A stretch of DNA of 64,000 nt from Streptomyces iakyrus (GCF_000717055.1 NZ_JNXI01000007.1:1-64000); one strand, 5' to 3'; numbered from the stretch's first letter, positions 34,336-42,816 are shown. Program-made: numbers and translations. The notes: generated by a model from the sequence alone, not told the origin.

Positions 34336-36527
34336 CGGCCCGGTCCCCCGACGCCCTCCCCGCCCGGGGCCTGCGCTTTCTGCTGGCCCGCCGGCGGGTC
34401 CTGCTGCGGCTGACCGCCTGGTCCGTCCTGGAGACCGGGCAGACCTTCCTCATCGGGTACGGGCCCGCCCGCGCCCTGGACGACGGCTTCCTTCGCGGGC
34501 GGCCGGACGTCGGGCTGGTCTGGCTGGCGGTGACCGGGATCGGTGTCCTGCTCGGCGCGTACGGGACCGCCCGGGTCTACGCCGCCGTCGCCGCCCTGGT
34601 CGAACCACTCCGGGACCGGCTCGTGCAACGCGTGGTCGCACGCGGGGTGCGGACCGGTGACGCGGCTTCCCTGTCCGGGCTCACCCAGCAGGTGGAGATC
34701 GCCCGGGACACCTTCGCCGGGCTGGTCATGGTGTCCCGCTCCTTCGTGGTCACCGCCGTCGGCGCCCTGGCGGGCCTGTTCACCCTCGCCCCGCCGCTCC
34801 TGCTGGTCGTGGGACCGCCCCTGGCCCTGGGCGTGGTGCTGTTCGCCGCGACGCTGCGGCCGCTCGCCCGGCGGCAGGAGGCGTTCCTGCTCGCCGACGA
34901 GGCCCTCGCCGGTGACCTCGGCACCGTCTGCCCGGGCCTGCGGGACATCACCGCGACGGGCGCCGAGGCCCACATCGCCGCCGGCACCGGGAAACGGGTC
35001 GAGGCCGAACTGCGGGCGGCGCGCGCCCTGGCCCACTGGGGCGTGCTGCGCGTGGTGTCCCTGACGATCGGCGGCCAGCTCCCGATGGTGCTGCTGCTCG
35101 CCGCCGCCCCCTGGCTCCTGTCCCAGGGCGTCACCGCCGGCGCCCTGGTCGGTGCCCTCGCCTACGTCACCCAGTCCCTGCTCCCGGCCCTGCGCAACCT
35201 GATCCACGGCCTGGGCACGAGCGGCTCCCGGCTGACGGTGGTACTACGCCGGCTGACCCGACCCGGCACGACTGACACCGACACACCTCGGACGGTCCCG
35301 AGCGGCCACCTCCCGAAGGCCGCCGACGACGGCGACACATCGCGCCCGACCGCGCCGGCCCACCCGCCGAACACCACCGACCACGACGGCGGCACGCCAC
35401 ACCCGACCCCGCCCACGAACGCCACCCACGCCGACGGCGACACGCCTCACCCGGTCCCCGGCACCCACCCCGCGAACACCCCTGATGACGCTGTCGACGC
35501 GCCCTGGCCGGCCGACGGGCCCGCCCCTGCCGCCGCACACCGCACCGACGCACCCCGCCCCAACGGAAACCGCTCCCCCGCACACGCCGGCCGCGGCCTC
35601 CCGCTCCCCCGCCCCGCGCGAATCGATCCGGGCGAAGAGGCACCCCCCGCCTTCTCCCTCACCTCCGTCACCTTCGCCTACGGCCCCGCCAGCACCCCCG
35701 TCGTCCAGGATCTCGACCTCGACCTGCCGCGCGGCGCGCACCTCGCCGTCGTGGGTCCCAGCGGCGCCGGCAAGTCCACGCTCACCGCGCTCGTGGCGGG
35801 GCTGCTCACGCCCTCGCGGGGCACCGTCCGGGTGGGCGGGCATCCCGTGCCGGGCCCGGAGGCCGCCGCCGGGCGGGTCCTCATCCCGCAGGAGGCGTAC
35901 GTGTTCGGCGGCACCCTGGCCGAGAACCTCGCGTACCTGCGCCCGGACCCGGTGCCCGAGGAGGAGCTGCTGGCGGCGGCCGAGGCGGTCGGCCTCACCC
36001 CGCTGGCCGGCCGGCTCGGCGGGCTCGGCGCCCGGGTCGATCCGACGGCGCTGTCGGCCGGCGAGCGGCAGCTCGTCGCCCTGGCCCGGGCCTGGCTGTC
36101 GCACGCCCCGCTGGCCCTGCTGGACGAGGCGACCTGCCATCTGGACCCCGAGACGGAGGAGCGCGCGGAGCGGGCGTTCGCCGCGCGGCCGGGCGGGACC
36201 CTGGTCGTCGTCGCCCACCGCATCAGCTCGGCCCGCCGCGCCGGCCGTGTCCTGGTGATGGACGGCCGGAGCACCGCGCTCGGCGGGCACGAGGAGCTGA
36301 TGCGGTCCTGCGCGCTGTACCGGGACCTCGTCGGGAGCTGGGCTCCCGCACCGGCCCGGCGGGGGTCAGAGCCAGCCCTGGCCCTGCGAAATGCGTATCG
36401 CGTCGATGCGGTTGCGGGCTCCGGTCTTGCGGGTGATGGCCGCCATGTAGTTGCGCACCGTCCCATGGGACAGGTGCAGGCTCCCGGCGATCTCCGCGAT
36501 GGAGGCACCCTCAGCGGCGAGGGATAA
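34332..36527 (+). CDS. ramB: ABC exporter half-transporter RamB with extended linker and tail
   Basis: The product is 731 aa from a GTG overlapping the ramA stop (GTGA). The membrane domain covers ~15-310; the ATPase ~440-675 has GPSGAGKST (~475), LSAGERQLVALA (~574), LALLDEATCHLD (~594) and VVAHRISS. Two oddities: residues ~310-440 are a low-complexity T/P/H/D/A linker built of degenerate repeats, and the last ~54 codons extend 162 nt into the 3' part of the convergent ramR gene. RamB homologues are normally ~600 aa without this linker. The exporter pair RamA/RamB would move the SapB-like peptide out. Confidence 0.9.
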   Translation: MTARSPDALPARGLRFLLARRRVLLRLTAWSVLETGQTFLIGYGPARALDDGFLRGRPDVGLVWLAVTGIGVLLGAYGTARVYAAVAALVEPLRDRLVQRVVARGVRTGDAASLSGLTQQVEIARDTFAGLVMVSRSFVVTAVGALAGLFTLAPPLLLVVGPPLALGVVLFAATLRPLARRQEAFLLADEALAGDLGTVCPGLRDITATGAEAHIAAGTGKRVEAELRAARALAHWGVLRVVSLTIGGQLPMVLLLAAAPWLLSQGVTAGALVGALAYVTQSLLPALRNLIHGLGTSGSRLTVVLRRLTRPGTTDTDTPRTVPSGHLPKAADDGDTSRPTAPAHPPNTTDHDGGTPHPTPPTNATHADGDTPHPVPGTHPANTPDDAVDAPWPADGPAPAAAHRTDAPRPNGNRSPAHAGRGLPLPRPARIDPGEEAPPAFSLTSVTFAYGPASTPVVQDLDLDLPRGAHLAVVGPSGAGKSTLTALVAGLLTPSRGTVRVGGHPVPGPEAAAGRVLIPQEAYVFGGTLAENLAYLRPDPVPEEELLAAAEAVGLTPLAGRLGGLGARVDPTALSAGERQLVALARAWLSHAPLALLDEATCHLDPETEERAERAFAARPGGTLVVVAHRISSARRAGRVLVMDGRSTALGGHEELMRSCALYRDLVGSWAPAPARRGSEPALALRNAYRVDAVAGSGLAGDGRHVVAHRPMGQVQAPGDLRDGGTLSGEG
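35261..35650 (+). repeat. Degenerate minisatellite coding the RamB linker
   Basis: Imperfect tandem copies encoding DGDTsRPTAPAHPPNTTDH, DGGTPHPTPPTNATHA and DGDTPHPVPGTHPANTPDD lie between the membrane and ATPase domains. Unit size is ~50-60 nt. The C-rich, low-complexity sequence contrasts with the flanking domains and suggests expansion by slippage. Confidence 0.7.
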
Positions 36528-36974
36528 CACGCTCAGTTCTCTGCGGGTCAGCGGCATCTCGGCCGCCTTGAGGAATCCGAAGCCCAGCGAGTCGTTGACG
36601 AAACGTTCCCCCTCGGCGACGCGACGGATCCCGCGCAGCAGATTCTGCGGGGATCCCTCCTTGTCGACGTAGCCGAGCGCCCCCGCTTCGGCCGCACGCT
36701 TCAGCAGGCCCGGCCGGTTCGCGGTGGCGAGCACGAGTAATCGCGGGCGCACCCGCTCCGGCCCCGGCCGGCACAGCTCGCCCAGCGGAGGGATGCCGTA
36801 GGAGTCCGCGCACTCCAGGTCCGCCGCGCACACGTCCGGCCGAACCGACCGCATCATGCCCGGCGCGCCGCGCCACGACGTGTCGTGCACCGTCAGGTCG
36901 GACTCCTGCCGCAGCCACTCCGCCAGCACCGACCTCACCAGACACTCATCGTGCACCAGAAGCACCCGGATCAC
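36366..36974 (-). CDS. ramR: LuxR-type response regulator RamR/AmfR
   Basis: The product is 202 aa from GTG 36974, chosen because GGAGG lies ~8 nt upstream (GTG 36980 is too close to it). The receiver domain (VIRVLLVHDECLVRSVLAEWLRQE, PDVCAADLE with the phospho-acceptor Asp, LVLATANRP, GYVDKEGS with the Lys) is followed by a NarL/FixJ HTH (LTRRELSVLSLAAEGASIAEIAGSLHLSHGTVRNYMAAITRKTGARNRIDAI). The phosphorylation pocket looks intact. In S. coelicolor RamR activates ramCSAB transcription. Here the gene is convergent with ramB and overlaps its end; no cognate kinase is adjacent. Confidence 0.93.
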   Translation of the reverse strand: MIRVLLVHDECLVRSVLAEWLRQESDLTVHDTSWRGAPGMMRSVRPDVCAADLECADSYGIPPLGELCRPGPERVRPRLLVLATANRPGLLKRAAEAGALGYVDKEGSPQNLLRGIRRVAEGERFVNDSLGFGFLKAAEMPLTRRELSVLSLAAEGASIAEIAGSLHLSHGTVRNYMAAITRKTGARNRIDAIRISQGQGWL

Positions 36975-37300
36975 TGCCACCCCCTCCGCTCGCCGTACGC
37001 CCCCTCGTCGTATTGAGCGCGTGCCCCATTGTTCGCGACCGTGACCCTGCGTGGGCGCGGAGAACCGGCCATCAGGGTGCGCGGGGGCGCACGCCCAGCG
37101 CCCGTACGCCCGGCCACGCTTCGACTACGGGGGCATGGGTCGGGGCGGTCGGGGTAGGCACATGCCCCCGGCGGGGCCGCAGCACAGGTGACCGACGGTA
37201 ACCGGGGTGGCTCCGGAGCCGCTCGTCGTGCGGGACGGGCCGCCAGGGGGGAGATTTGTTCCTGGACCCGGTCGCGCGGCCGTGCGAGGAGGTGGTCGGC
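36975..37300. promoter_or_regulatory. Divergent intergenic region, ramR / PP2C
   Basis: About 325 nt between the divergent starts of ramR and the second PP2C gene. It must carry both promoters; no clear -10/-35 pair or operator was recognised. The right end contains the GAGGAGG RBS of the PP2C gene at 37286-37292. Confidence 0.45.
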
Positions 37301-39448
37301 GTGTCCGACGGGCAGTCCTCCGCTCAGGCGCCGGCAGCCGCCAGGGCGCCGGTCGGCCGCCCCGTGCTCTCCCTGGCGCTGGCCTCGATGATGGACGAGG
37401 TGCACGCCCACTCCGGCGCGGTGTACCTCATGGCACCCGATCAGCCGGTGCTGGAGATGGCGGTGATGGCCGGGCTGCCGCGGGCGTTCGCGGCACCCTG
37501 GGAGCGGGTGGGCCTGAGCGCGCCGATCCCGGTCTCCGACGCGGCGCGCGAGCGGCGGCTGGTGTGGGTCGGGGGCGAGGAGCAGATGGCCCGGCTCTAC
37601 CCGCGGATCGCGGTGGTGCTGCCGTACCCCTTCGCCCTGGCAGCGGTGCCGATCGCCACCCAGTCCACCGTCTACGGCGCGGTCTTCGTGACCTGGCCGG
37701 GCGCGCATCCGGCGGAGATGTCCGACCACGAGCGCGAGCATCTGACCGCGGCCTGCGGCCGGCTGGCGGTCCGGCTGGAGCGGGCCGCCGAGCACAGCGT
37801 CCCGCCGCACCCCGAGGCCGATCTGCTCGCCGCGCCCCTGGTGGGCGGCATGGCCGGCACGCTCGGCACGGTCGAGGCGGCCCGGATGGTGAGCCGGCTG
37901 CCGTACGGGCTGGTCTCGCTGGACCTGCACGGCCGCATCGGCTTCGTGAACGCGGCGGCGGCCGAGCTGCTGAACGTCCCGGTGAGCCGGCTGCTCGGCA
38001 CCCAGCTGTGGGCGTCGGTGCCCTGGCTCAACGACCCGGTGTACGAGGACCGCTACCGGGCCGCGCTGCTCAGTCAGCAGGTCACGTCGTTCGTGGCGCT
38101 GCGCCCGCCCGGCGAGTGGCTGTCGTTCCGGCTGTACCCGAGCACGACGGGTCTGAGCGTGCGCATCACCAGGTCCAGGGCCGTGTCGCGGATGAACCGG
38201 ACCGCACCGCCGCCCGACGGCGCCCCCTCCCGGCTGGTCACCATCTCGCAGGTGCTGGACCTGGCCGGGGCGCTCACCGAGGCGGTGGGGGTGCAGGACG
38301 TGGTGCAGCTGGTCGCGGACGAGATCGCCCCGGCCGTGGGCAGTCAGGCCCTGGTCGTGCTGGGCTCACGGGCGAACCGCCTGCAGGTGCTCGGGCACCG
38401 CGGATACCCGGACCCCCACCTGGTGGAACGGTTCGACGGGATGCCCCTGACCGAGCCGACACCCGGCACCCAGGTGCTGCGCACGGGCGTGCCCGCCTTC
38501 TTCGAGTCGCAGGAGCAGCTGGAGCGCCTGTACCCGGCGCGGCTCGCGACCCCCGACGGATTCGCGGCCTGGGCCTATCTCCCCCTGATCGCCCAGGGCC
38601 GCCCGGTGGGGACGTGCGTGCTCTCCTACGCCGAGCCGCACCCGTTCCCGACGGAGGAGCGGGCGGTGATGACCAGCATGGCCGGGCTGATCGCCCAGGC
38701 GCTGGAGCGGGCGCTGCTCTACGACGCCAAGCACCGGCTCGCGCACGGCCTCCAGGAGGCGCTGCTGCCGCACTCGCTGCCGTCGCTGCCCGGCATCGAG
38801 GCGGTCGGCCGCTATGTGCCGGCCACGCAGGGCATGGACATCGGCGGGGACTTCTACGACCTGGTCGGTACCCGGGGGACGGCGGCGGCGGTGATCGGCG
38901 ACGTCCAGGGGCACAACGTGACGGCGGCCGGGCTGATGGGGCAGGTCCGCACGGCGGTGCGCGCGTACACGACGGTGGGGCAGGCGCCCGAGGAGGTCAT
39001 GCGGAGCACCAACCGGCTGCTGCTCGACCTGGGGTCCGACCTGTTCGCCAGCTGCCTGTACCTGCGGCTCGACCCGGAGCACGGGCGGGCCGTGATGTCC
39101 CGGGCCGGTCACCCCCCGCCGCTGTTGCGACGACCGGACGGAAAGGTACGCGTCCTCGACCTGGCGGGCGGACCGCTGCTGGGCATCGACGCCTCGGCGG
39201 TGTACCCGACGACGGAGGTCGTTCTGGCTCCCGGTTCGCTCCTCGTCCTCTACACCGACGGACTGGTCGAGTCGCCGGGCACGGATTTCGAGGAGGCGCT
39301 CGCGGAGCTGGGCCGGCGGCTGGGCGACGCCGGGGACCAGCCGCTGGACGAACTGGCCGACCGCCTCGTCCATCAGCAGCGGCAGCGCACGGACGGGGAG
39401 GAACGGCTGGACGACATCGCCCTGTTGCTGATCAGGGCCCTCGGGTAG
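37301..39448 (+). CDS. PP2C/SpoIIE phosphatase with GAF and PAS sensors
   Basis: The product is 715 aa from GTG 37301, preferred over TTG 37256 because GAGGAGG is 8 nt upstream. Order: GAF (~25-160), PAS (~195-300, LPYGLVSLDLHGRIGFVNAAAAELLNV), GAF (~325-480), SpoIIE phosphatase (~495-712: LQEALLPHSLPSLPGIEAVGRYVPA, MDIGGDFYDLV, AVIGDVQGHNVTAAGLMGQVRTAVRAY, LFASCLYLRLD, LVLYTDGLVE, DDIALLLIR). It lacks the C-terminal anti-sigma kinase domain of the PP2C at 27-29 kb. The metal-binding Asp residues are present. It probably dephosphorylates an anti-sigma antagonist in response to a ligand bound by the GAF/PAS part. Confidence 0.9.
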   Translation: MSDGQSSAQAPAAARAPVGRPVLSLALASMMDEVHAHSGAVYLMAPDQPVLEMAVMAGLPRAFAAPWERVGLSAPIPVSDAARERRLVWVGGEEQMARLYPRIAVVLPYPFALAAVPIATQSTVYGAVFVTWPGAHPAEMSDHEREHLTAACGRLAVRLERAAEHSVPPHPEADLLAAPLVGGMAGTLGTVEAARMVSRLPYGLVSLDLHGRIGFVNAAAAELLNVPVSRLLGTQLWASVPWLNDPVYEDRYRAALLSQQVTSFVALRPPGEWLSFRLYPSTTGLSVRITRSRAVSRMNRTAPPPDGAPSRLVTISQVLDLAGALTEAVGVQDVVQLVADEIAPAVGSQALVVLGSRANRLQVLGHRGYPDPHLVERFDGMPLTEPTPGTQVLRTGVPAFFESQEQLERLYPARLATPDGFAAWAYLPLIAQGRPVGTCVLSYAEPHPFPTEERAVMTSMAGLIAQALERALLYDAKHRLAHGLQEALLPHSLPSLPGIEAVGRYVPATQGMDIGGDFYDLVGTRGTAAAVIGDVQGHNVTAAGLMGQVRTAVRAYTTVGQAPEEVMRSTNRLLLDLGSDLFASCLYLRLDPEHGRAVMSRAGHPPPLLRRPDGKVRVLDLAGGPLLGIDASAVYPTTEVVLAPGSLLVLYTDGLVESPGTDFEEALAELGRRLGDAGDQPLDELADRLVHQQRQRTDGEERLDDIALLLIRALG

Positions 39449-39456
39449 GCCGCGGG

Positions 39457-39498
39457 CCGGGCCGGCACCCCGGCCGGGAACGCCGGTGGCCGGCCCGG
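39457..39498. terminator. Hairpin between convergent PP2C and protease genes
   Basis: CCGGGCCGGC (39457-39466) pairs with GCCGGCCCGG (39489-39498), extended by ACC/GGT with a bulge. It lies just past the PP2C stop and before the protease stop on the other strand. Confidence 0.6.
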
Positions 39499-39564
39499 TA
39501 CCGCCAGGAAGGGGGCGGAACCGGGCCGGCGGCGTCGGACCGGCTGCCGACGGCTGTGGGGGTG

Positions 39565-40932
39565 TCAGCGGCTCTCGACGAGACCGGAGTTGTCCTCGAC
39601 ACCCTGGCCCGCGTCCTGACCGGCACCGGCACCGGCCTCGTCGCCTCCGGCCTGCTCACCGGCCCCGGCCTCTTCACCGGCGCCGGCTTCCTCACCGGCG
39701 CCGGCTTCCTGACCGGCACCGGCCTCTTCGCCCGCACCGGCCTCCTGGCCGGCACCGGCGTCCTGGCCGGCACCGGCCTCGTCACCGGCACCGGCACCGC
39801 CGCCCGCGGCACCGCCCGCGCCGAGGGTCGCACCGACCGCCTCCAGGGCGGTGGTCACCGGCTGGAAGAACGTCTCGCCGCCGACCGTGCAGTCGCCGCT
39901 GCCACCGGAGGTCAGGCCGATGGCGAGACCGTCCTGGGTGAACAGCGAGCCGCCGCTGTCGCCGGGCTCGGCGCAGACGTTGGTCTGGATGAGGCCCGTG
40001 ACGGTGCCCTCCGGGTAGTTCACCGTGGCGTCCAGGCCGAGGACCTGGCCGTCGGCGAGCCCGGTGGTGCTGCCCATCCGGAAGACCTCCTGGCCGACGG
40101 TCGCCTCGGCGGCCTCGGTGATCGGGACGGTCTGGTTGCCGGTGTTGACCTCGCTGGGCGCCTCGGTCGCCGGGTCGTCGTACTTCACGAGTGCGAAGTC
40201 ACCGTTGCCCGGGAACGTCGACTGGTCGACGGTGGCGATCGGCTGACCGCCCTGGGTGTCCGACCACTCGTTGCCGCCGAGGGTGCAGTGACCGGCCGTC
40301 AGGAAGGCGGGCGAGCCGTCGCCCGCGGTGACGTTGAAGCCGAGGGAGCAGCGCGAGCCGCCCGCGAAGATGGCGTCGCCTCCGGAGACGAACGGCTTGA
40401 AGGTACCGGGGGACTTCTTGAGCGTGGCCATGCCGGAGCCGAGCTCCTGCACGGTGCTCTCCAGTCTGTCCCACTTGGCACCGGTCACGGTGCTGTCGGC
40501 GGTCACCAGGAGCTTGTTGGTGCGCGGGTCGATCGACCAGGAGGTGCCGGCGATGGTCGCCTCGGACTTCAGCGTCGAGGCGCCGTCCTGGAGCTCCGAC
40601 CAGCTGTTGTCGACCTCGCGGACCTTCGCGCCGGCCGCCTTCGCCTGCACGATCACGTTGTTGTTGTCGCCCGGTACCACGTTGACGACGAGCTGCTGGC
40701 TGTCGCCGTCGTAGTAGGAGCCGCCGAACGCCTCACCGAGGAGCCCGGAGAGCTGCGAGGCGAGATCCGAGGCGTCGCCCGCCTTCAGGGTCTTCGGCGC
40801 GGCGGCGGCGTCGTCGGACGAACCGTCCTGCGAGGCGTTGGCGTTGGGGAGCAGGATCGCGGCCGCGCCGAGCGCCACCACGCTGCCCGCCGCTATCGCG
40901 GCCTTGCGCTTCGGAATTCGCTTGTGACTCAA
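39565..40932 (-). CDS. Secreted S1-family protease, streptogrisin / alpha-lytic type, with repetitive C-terminal tail
   Basis: The product is 455 aa from TTG 40932 (RBS AGGAGGAGAG ~7 nt upstream); the longer frame to 41022 has no RBS. The signal sequence follows KRIPKRKAAIAAGSVVALGAAAILL. An alpha-lytic protease prodomain (SYYDGDSQQLVVNVVPGD, WSIDPRTNKLLVTAD) precedes the chymotrypsin-fold protease with LTAGHC (His), NGDFALVKYD (Asp) and EPGDSGGSLF (Ser), and disulfide cysteines as in streptogrisins. The last ~85 residues are GAGxEAGAGxE repeats plus a short end, which no catalytic family member needs. It is divergent from the double-glycine peptide cassette. Confidence 0.92.
   Translation of the reverse strand: MSHKRIPKRKAAIAAGSVVALGAAAILLPNANASQDGSSDDAAAAPKTLKAGDASDLASQLSGLLGEAFGGSYYDGDSQQLVVNVVPGDNNNVIVQAKAAGAKVREVDNSWSELQDGASTLKSEATIAGTSWSIDPRTNKLLVTADSTVTGAKWDRLESTVQELGSGMATLKKSPGTFKPFVSGGDAIFAGGSRCSLGFNVTAGDGSPAFLTAGHCTLGGNEWSDTQGGQPIATVDQSTFPGNGDFALVKYDDPATEAPSEVNTGNQTVPITEAAEATVGQEVFRMGSTTGLADGQVLGLDATVNYPEGTVTGLIQTNVCAEPGDSGGSLFTQDGLAIGLTSGGSGDCTVGGETFFQPVTTALEAVGATLGAGGAAGGGAGAGDEAGAGQDAGAGQEAGAGEEAGAGQEAGAGEEAGAGEEAGAGEQAGGDEAGAGAGQDAGQGVEDNSGLVESR
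39610..39810 (-). repeat. Tandem coding repeats in the protease tail
   Basis: Imperfect short repeats of GGCGCCGGTGAGGAGGCC type encode (GAGEEA/GAGQEA)n. The tail is acidic and glycine-rich, so it is probably disordered or wall-associated. Confidence 0.85.
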
Positions 40933-41676
40933 ACTTCTCTCCTCCTGGGGAACGGAGTAGGTGCCGCCGTCCGGCAGCTTCTGGGGGGCGCCTGGATGGC
41001 TGTTGGTACGCACGGGCCGCACGGGGCGTTCAATTCCGATTGCAAGTGATCCCTTCGCATCGCGGAATCAGCCAACTCCCGCCGCCCGCACGGCGACCAC
41101 GCGGTCCCCTGCCCCCCTGCTCGCACAGGGCCGGTCCAGGAGAGCGGGTCAGGCCGGACCGGGGAGATCCATGGCCGAATGACGGCCTTTCAGCGACGGG
41201 CGCCCGCCGACCGGGCGGAACGCAACCCTCCGTATCCGCCCGGAAACGATCCGTCGACGTCACAGGGCCAAATCCCGGCTTCAGCGAATCTGCACATCGA
41301 ATGCTCAACCCGGTCACCGAAATGAGGGTTATCCACACCCCGGCAGGGTCGGACACGCCTTTGGGGCGGGAGTGCCGGATTCGCCGCCCCGCCGGGCAAG
41401 GGCCCGGATGCGCCGATGCGGTGCCGCATGTGAAGAACTCGCCGCCAAGCCGTGCACGAACCTGCACGGATCGGTGCCGCTGAGGCGCAAGTTGCCTGGT
41501 GAGGCGGGTGGTTGATTGGAAGCGCGGAGCAGCGGCGTGCTTTGATCCATCGCACCGCGGGGGCCGCTCAGGGCACTCGGAAACGGATGCCCGGTGCTCG
41601 CGGTCGCGGCCGTCATCTGTCCCCAGAGGGGGCCGCTCCCCCCTTGTGAGATATCCATATGAAGGGAAGTTCCATC
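40933..41676. other. Long divergent intergenic region, protease / peptide cassette
   Basis: 744 nt without a convincing gene. ORFs on both strands are shadow-like and lack RBSs. It must hold the promoters of the S1 protease (leftward) and the peptide gene (rightward). Base composition is noticeably less GC-rich near 41030-41060 and 41270-41340. No sRNA or riboswitch fold was recognised by eye. Confidence 0.5.
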
Positions 41677-41892
41677 ATGAACTCCACCCCCCAGGTTGAG
41701 ACCGTCGAGATCGCCGACGCCCAGCTCGACGCCATCTCCGGCGGCCTGTCCGTGAACGCCGTGAACACCGTCACCGACACCGTTGACGGCATTGCCCCGG
41801 TCTCCGGCCTGGTGGACACCGCCGTCGGCACCGTCGAGGGCGTCACCGGCCTCAACACGGCCCCGGTCACCGGCCTGGTCTCCGGCCTCTGA
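41677..41892 (+). CDS. Double-glycine leader peptide, cysteine-free core (putative exported RiPP/bacteriocin-like)
   Basis: The product is 71 aa from ATG 41677 (GAAGGGA ~9 nt upstream; ATG 41659 would add six residues). The leader is ~23 aa, VETVEIADAQLDAISGG, with the acidic/hydrophobic pattern and GG end of bacteriocin leaders cut by C39 peptidases. The 48-residue core starts LSVNAVNTVTDTVDG and contains APVSGLVDT and APVTGLVSG repeats. It is rich in V, T, G and L and has no Cys, Lys, Arg or aromatic residue. The exporter genes with the matching peptidase follow directly. No lanthipeptide, cyclodehydratase or radical-SAM enzyme is adjacent. Confidence 0.85.
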   Translation: MNSTPQVETVEIADAQLDAISGGLSVNAVNTVTDTVDGIAPVSGLVDTAVGTVEGVTGLNTAPVTGLVSGL

Positions 41893-41914
41893 TCGAGCCC
41901 TTGTGCCGTTGATT

Positions 41915-41941
41915 CCCGGAACCGCAGCCGGCGGTTCCGGG
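41915..41941 (+). terminator. Attenuator hairpin between peptide gene and exporter operon
   Basis: A perfect 11-bp stem (CCCGGAACCGC 41915-41925, GCGGTTCCGGG 41931-41941) with a 5-nt loop, followed by TTCTTC. It lies 22 nt past the peptide stop and ~70 nt before the HlyD start. It should give more peptide mRNA than exporter mRNA. Confidence 0.85.
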
Positions 41942-42009
41942 TTCTTCGGGTTCCGTAGAAGCTTTACGCCTCGGCCGTCCGTACCTCTTCCACGGGTGAG
42001 GGAAGTTCC

Positions 42010-42816
42010 TTGCAGTTCCGCCAACAGGCCCTCGCCAAGCTCCAGTCACCGGAGGAACTCGACCTGCCGGTGCGCTTCGCCCGCCCGCAGGGCTGGCTCG
42101 TGCTCTCGGTGACGGTGGTCGCGATGGCCGCCGCCTCGGTGTGGGCGGTGACCGGCTCGGTGACCTCCACCGTCAGCGCACCCGCCATCATCACGCACGG
42201 GCAGGGCAGTTACGTCCTGCAGAGCCCCGTCGCGGGCCAGGTCACCGCGGTGCTCGCGAAGCAGGGCGAACAACTGCCTTCGGACTCCCCCGTGCTCAAG
42301 GTACGCACGGGCAAGGGAGAAGCAGTCGTCCGTACGCTCGACGCGGGCCGGGTCTCCGCGCTCGCCGCGACCGTCGGGCAGATCATCCAGACCGGCGCGA
42401 ACGTCGCCGCCGTCGAGAAGGTCGCCCGCGCCGGGGACCCGCTCTACGCGACCGTGTACGTCCCCGCCGAGAACGCCGCCTCCATCCCCGACGACGCGGC
42501 CGTCGACCTCACCGTGCAGTCGGTGCCGACCCAGGAGTACGGCGTGCTGCGCGGCCATGTGAAGTCGGTGGACCGCTCGGCGCAGTCCCCGCAGCAGATC
42601 GCCGCGTTCCTCGGGGACAGCCAGCTGGGCGAGCAGTTCACCAAGAAGGGCAGACCGGTGGCCGTGACGGTCCGGCTGGACAGGTCCTCCGCCACCAAGA
42701 GCGGCTACACGTGGTCCTCCGCGGACGGGCCCCCCTACAAGCTGGCCTCCATGACACTGGCCTCCGGTTCGATCCGGCTGTCCGACCAGCGTCCCGTCGA
42801 CTGGCTGCTGCCATGA
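42010..42816 (+). CDS. HlyD-like membrane fusion protein of an NHLM-type bacteriocin exporter
   Basis: The product is 268 aa from TTG 42010 (GAGGGAAG just upstream; no ATG or GTG is better placed). One N-terminal membrane helix (~36-55, LVLSVTVVAMAAASVWAVTG) is followed by a biotinyl-lipoyl-like hairpin (ITHGQGSYVLQSPVAGQVTAVLAKQGEQL) and a beta-barrel domain. The arrangement matches NHLM bacteriocin system secretion proteins. It links the ABC exporters to the outside face and overlaps the next gene (ATGA). Confidence 0.88.
   Translation: MQFRQQALAKLQSPEELDLPVRFARPQGWLVLSVTVVAMAAASVWAVTGSVTSTVSAPAIITHGQGSYVLQSPVAGQVTAVLAKQGEQLPSDSPVLKVRTGKGEAVVRTLDAGRVSALAATVGQIIQTGANVAAVEKVARAGDPLYATVYVPAENAASIPDDAAVDLTVQSVPTQEYGVLRGHVKSVDRSAQSPQQIAAFLGDSQLGEQFTKKGRPVAVTVRLDRSSATKSGYTWSSADGPPYKLASMTLASGSIRLSDQRPVDWLLP

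Noticed and set aside
37256..37300. TTG start for the second PP2C gene
   Set aside because: GTG 37301 has a much better Shine-Dalgarno site at optimal spacing.
39610..39810. Repeats in the protease gene as an intergenic repeat array
   Set aside because: They are in frame and encode the protein tail.
42141..42812. Upstream extension of the C39 exporter frame
   Set aside because: Sequence is Arg/Gly-rich noise inside the HlyD gene; ATG 42813 overlaps the HlyD stop.
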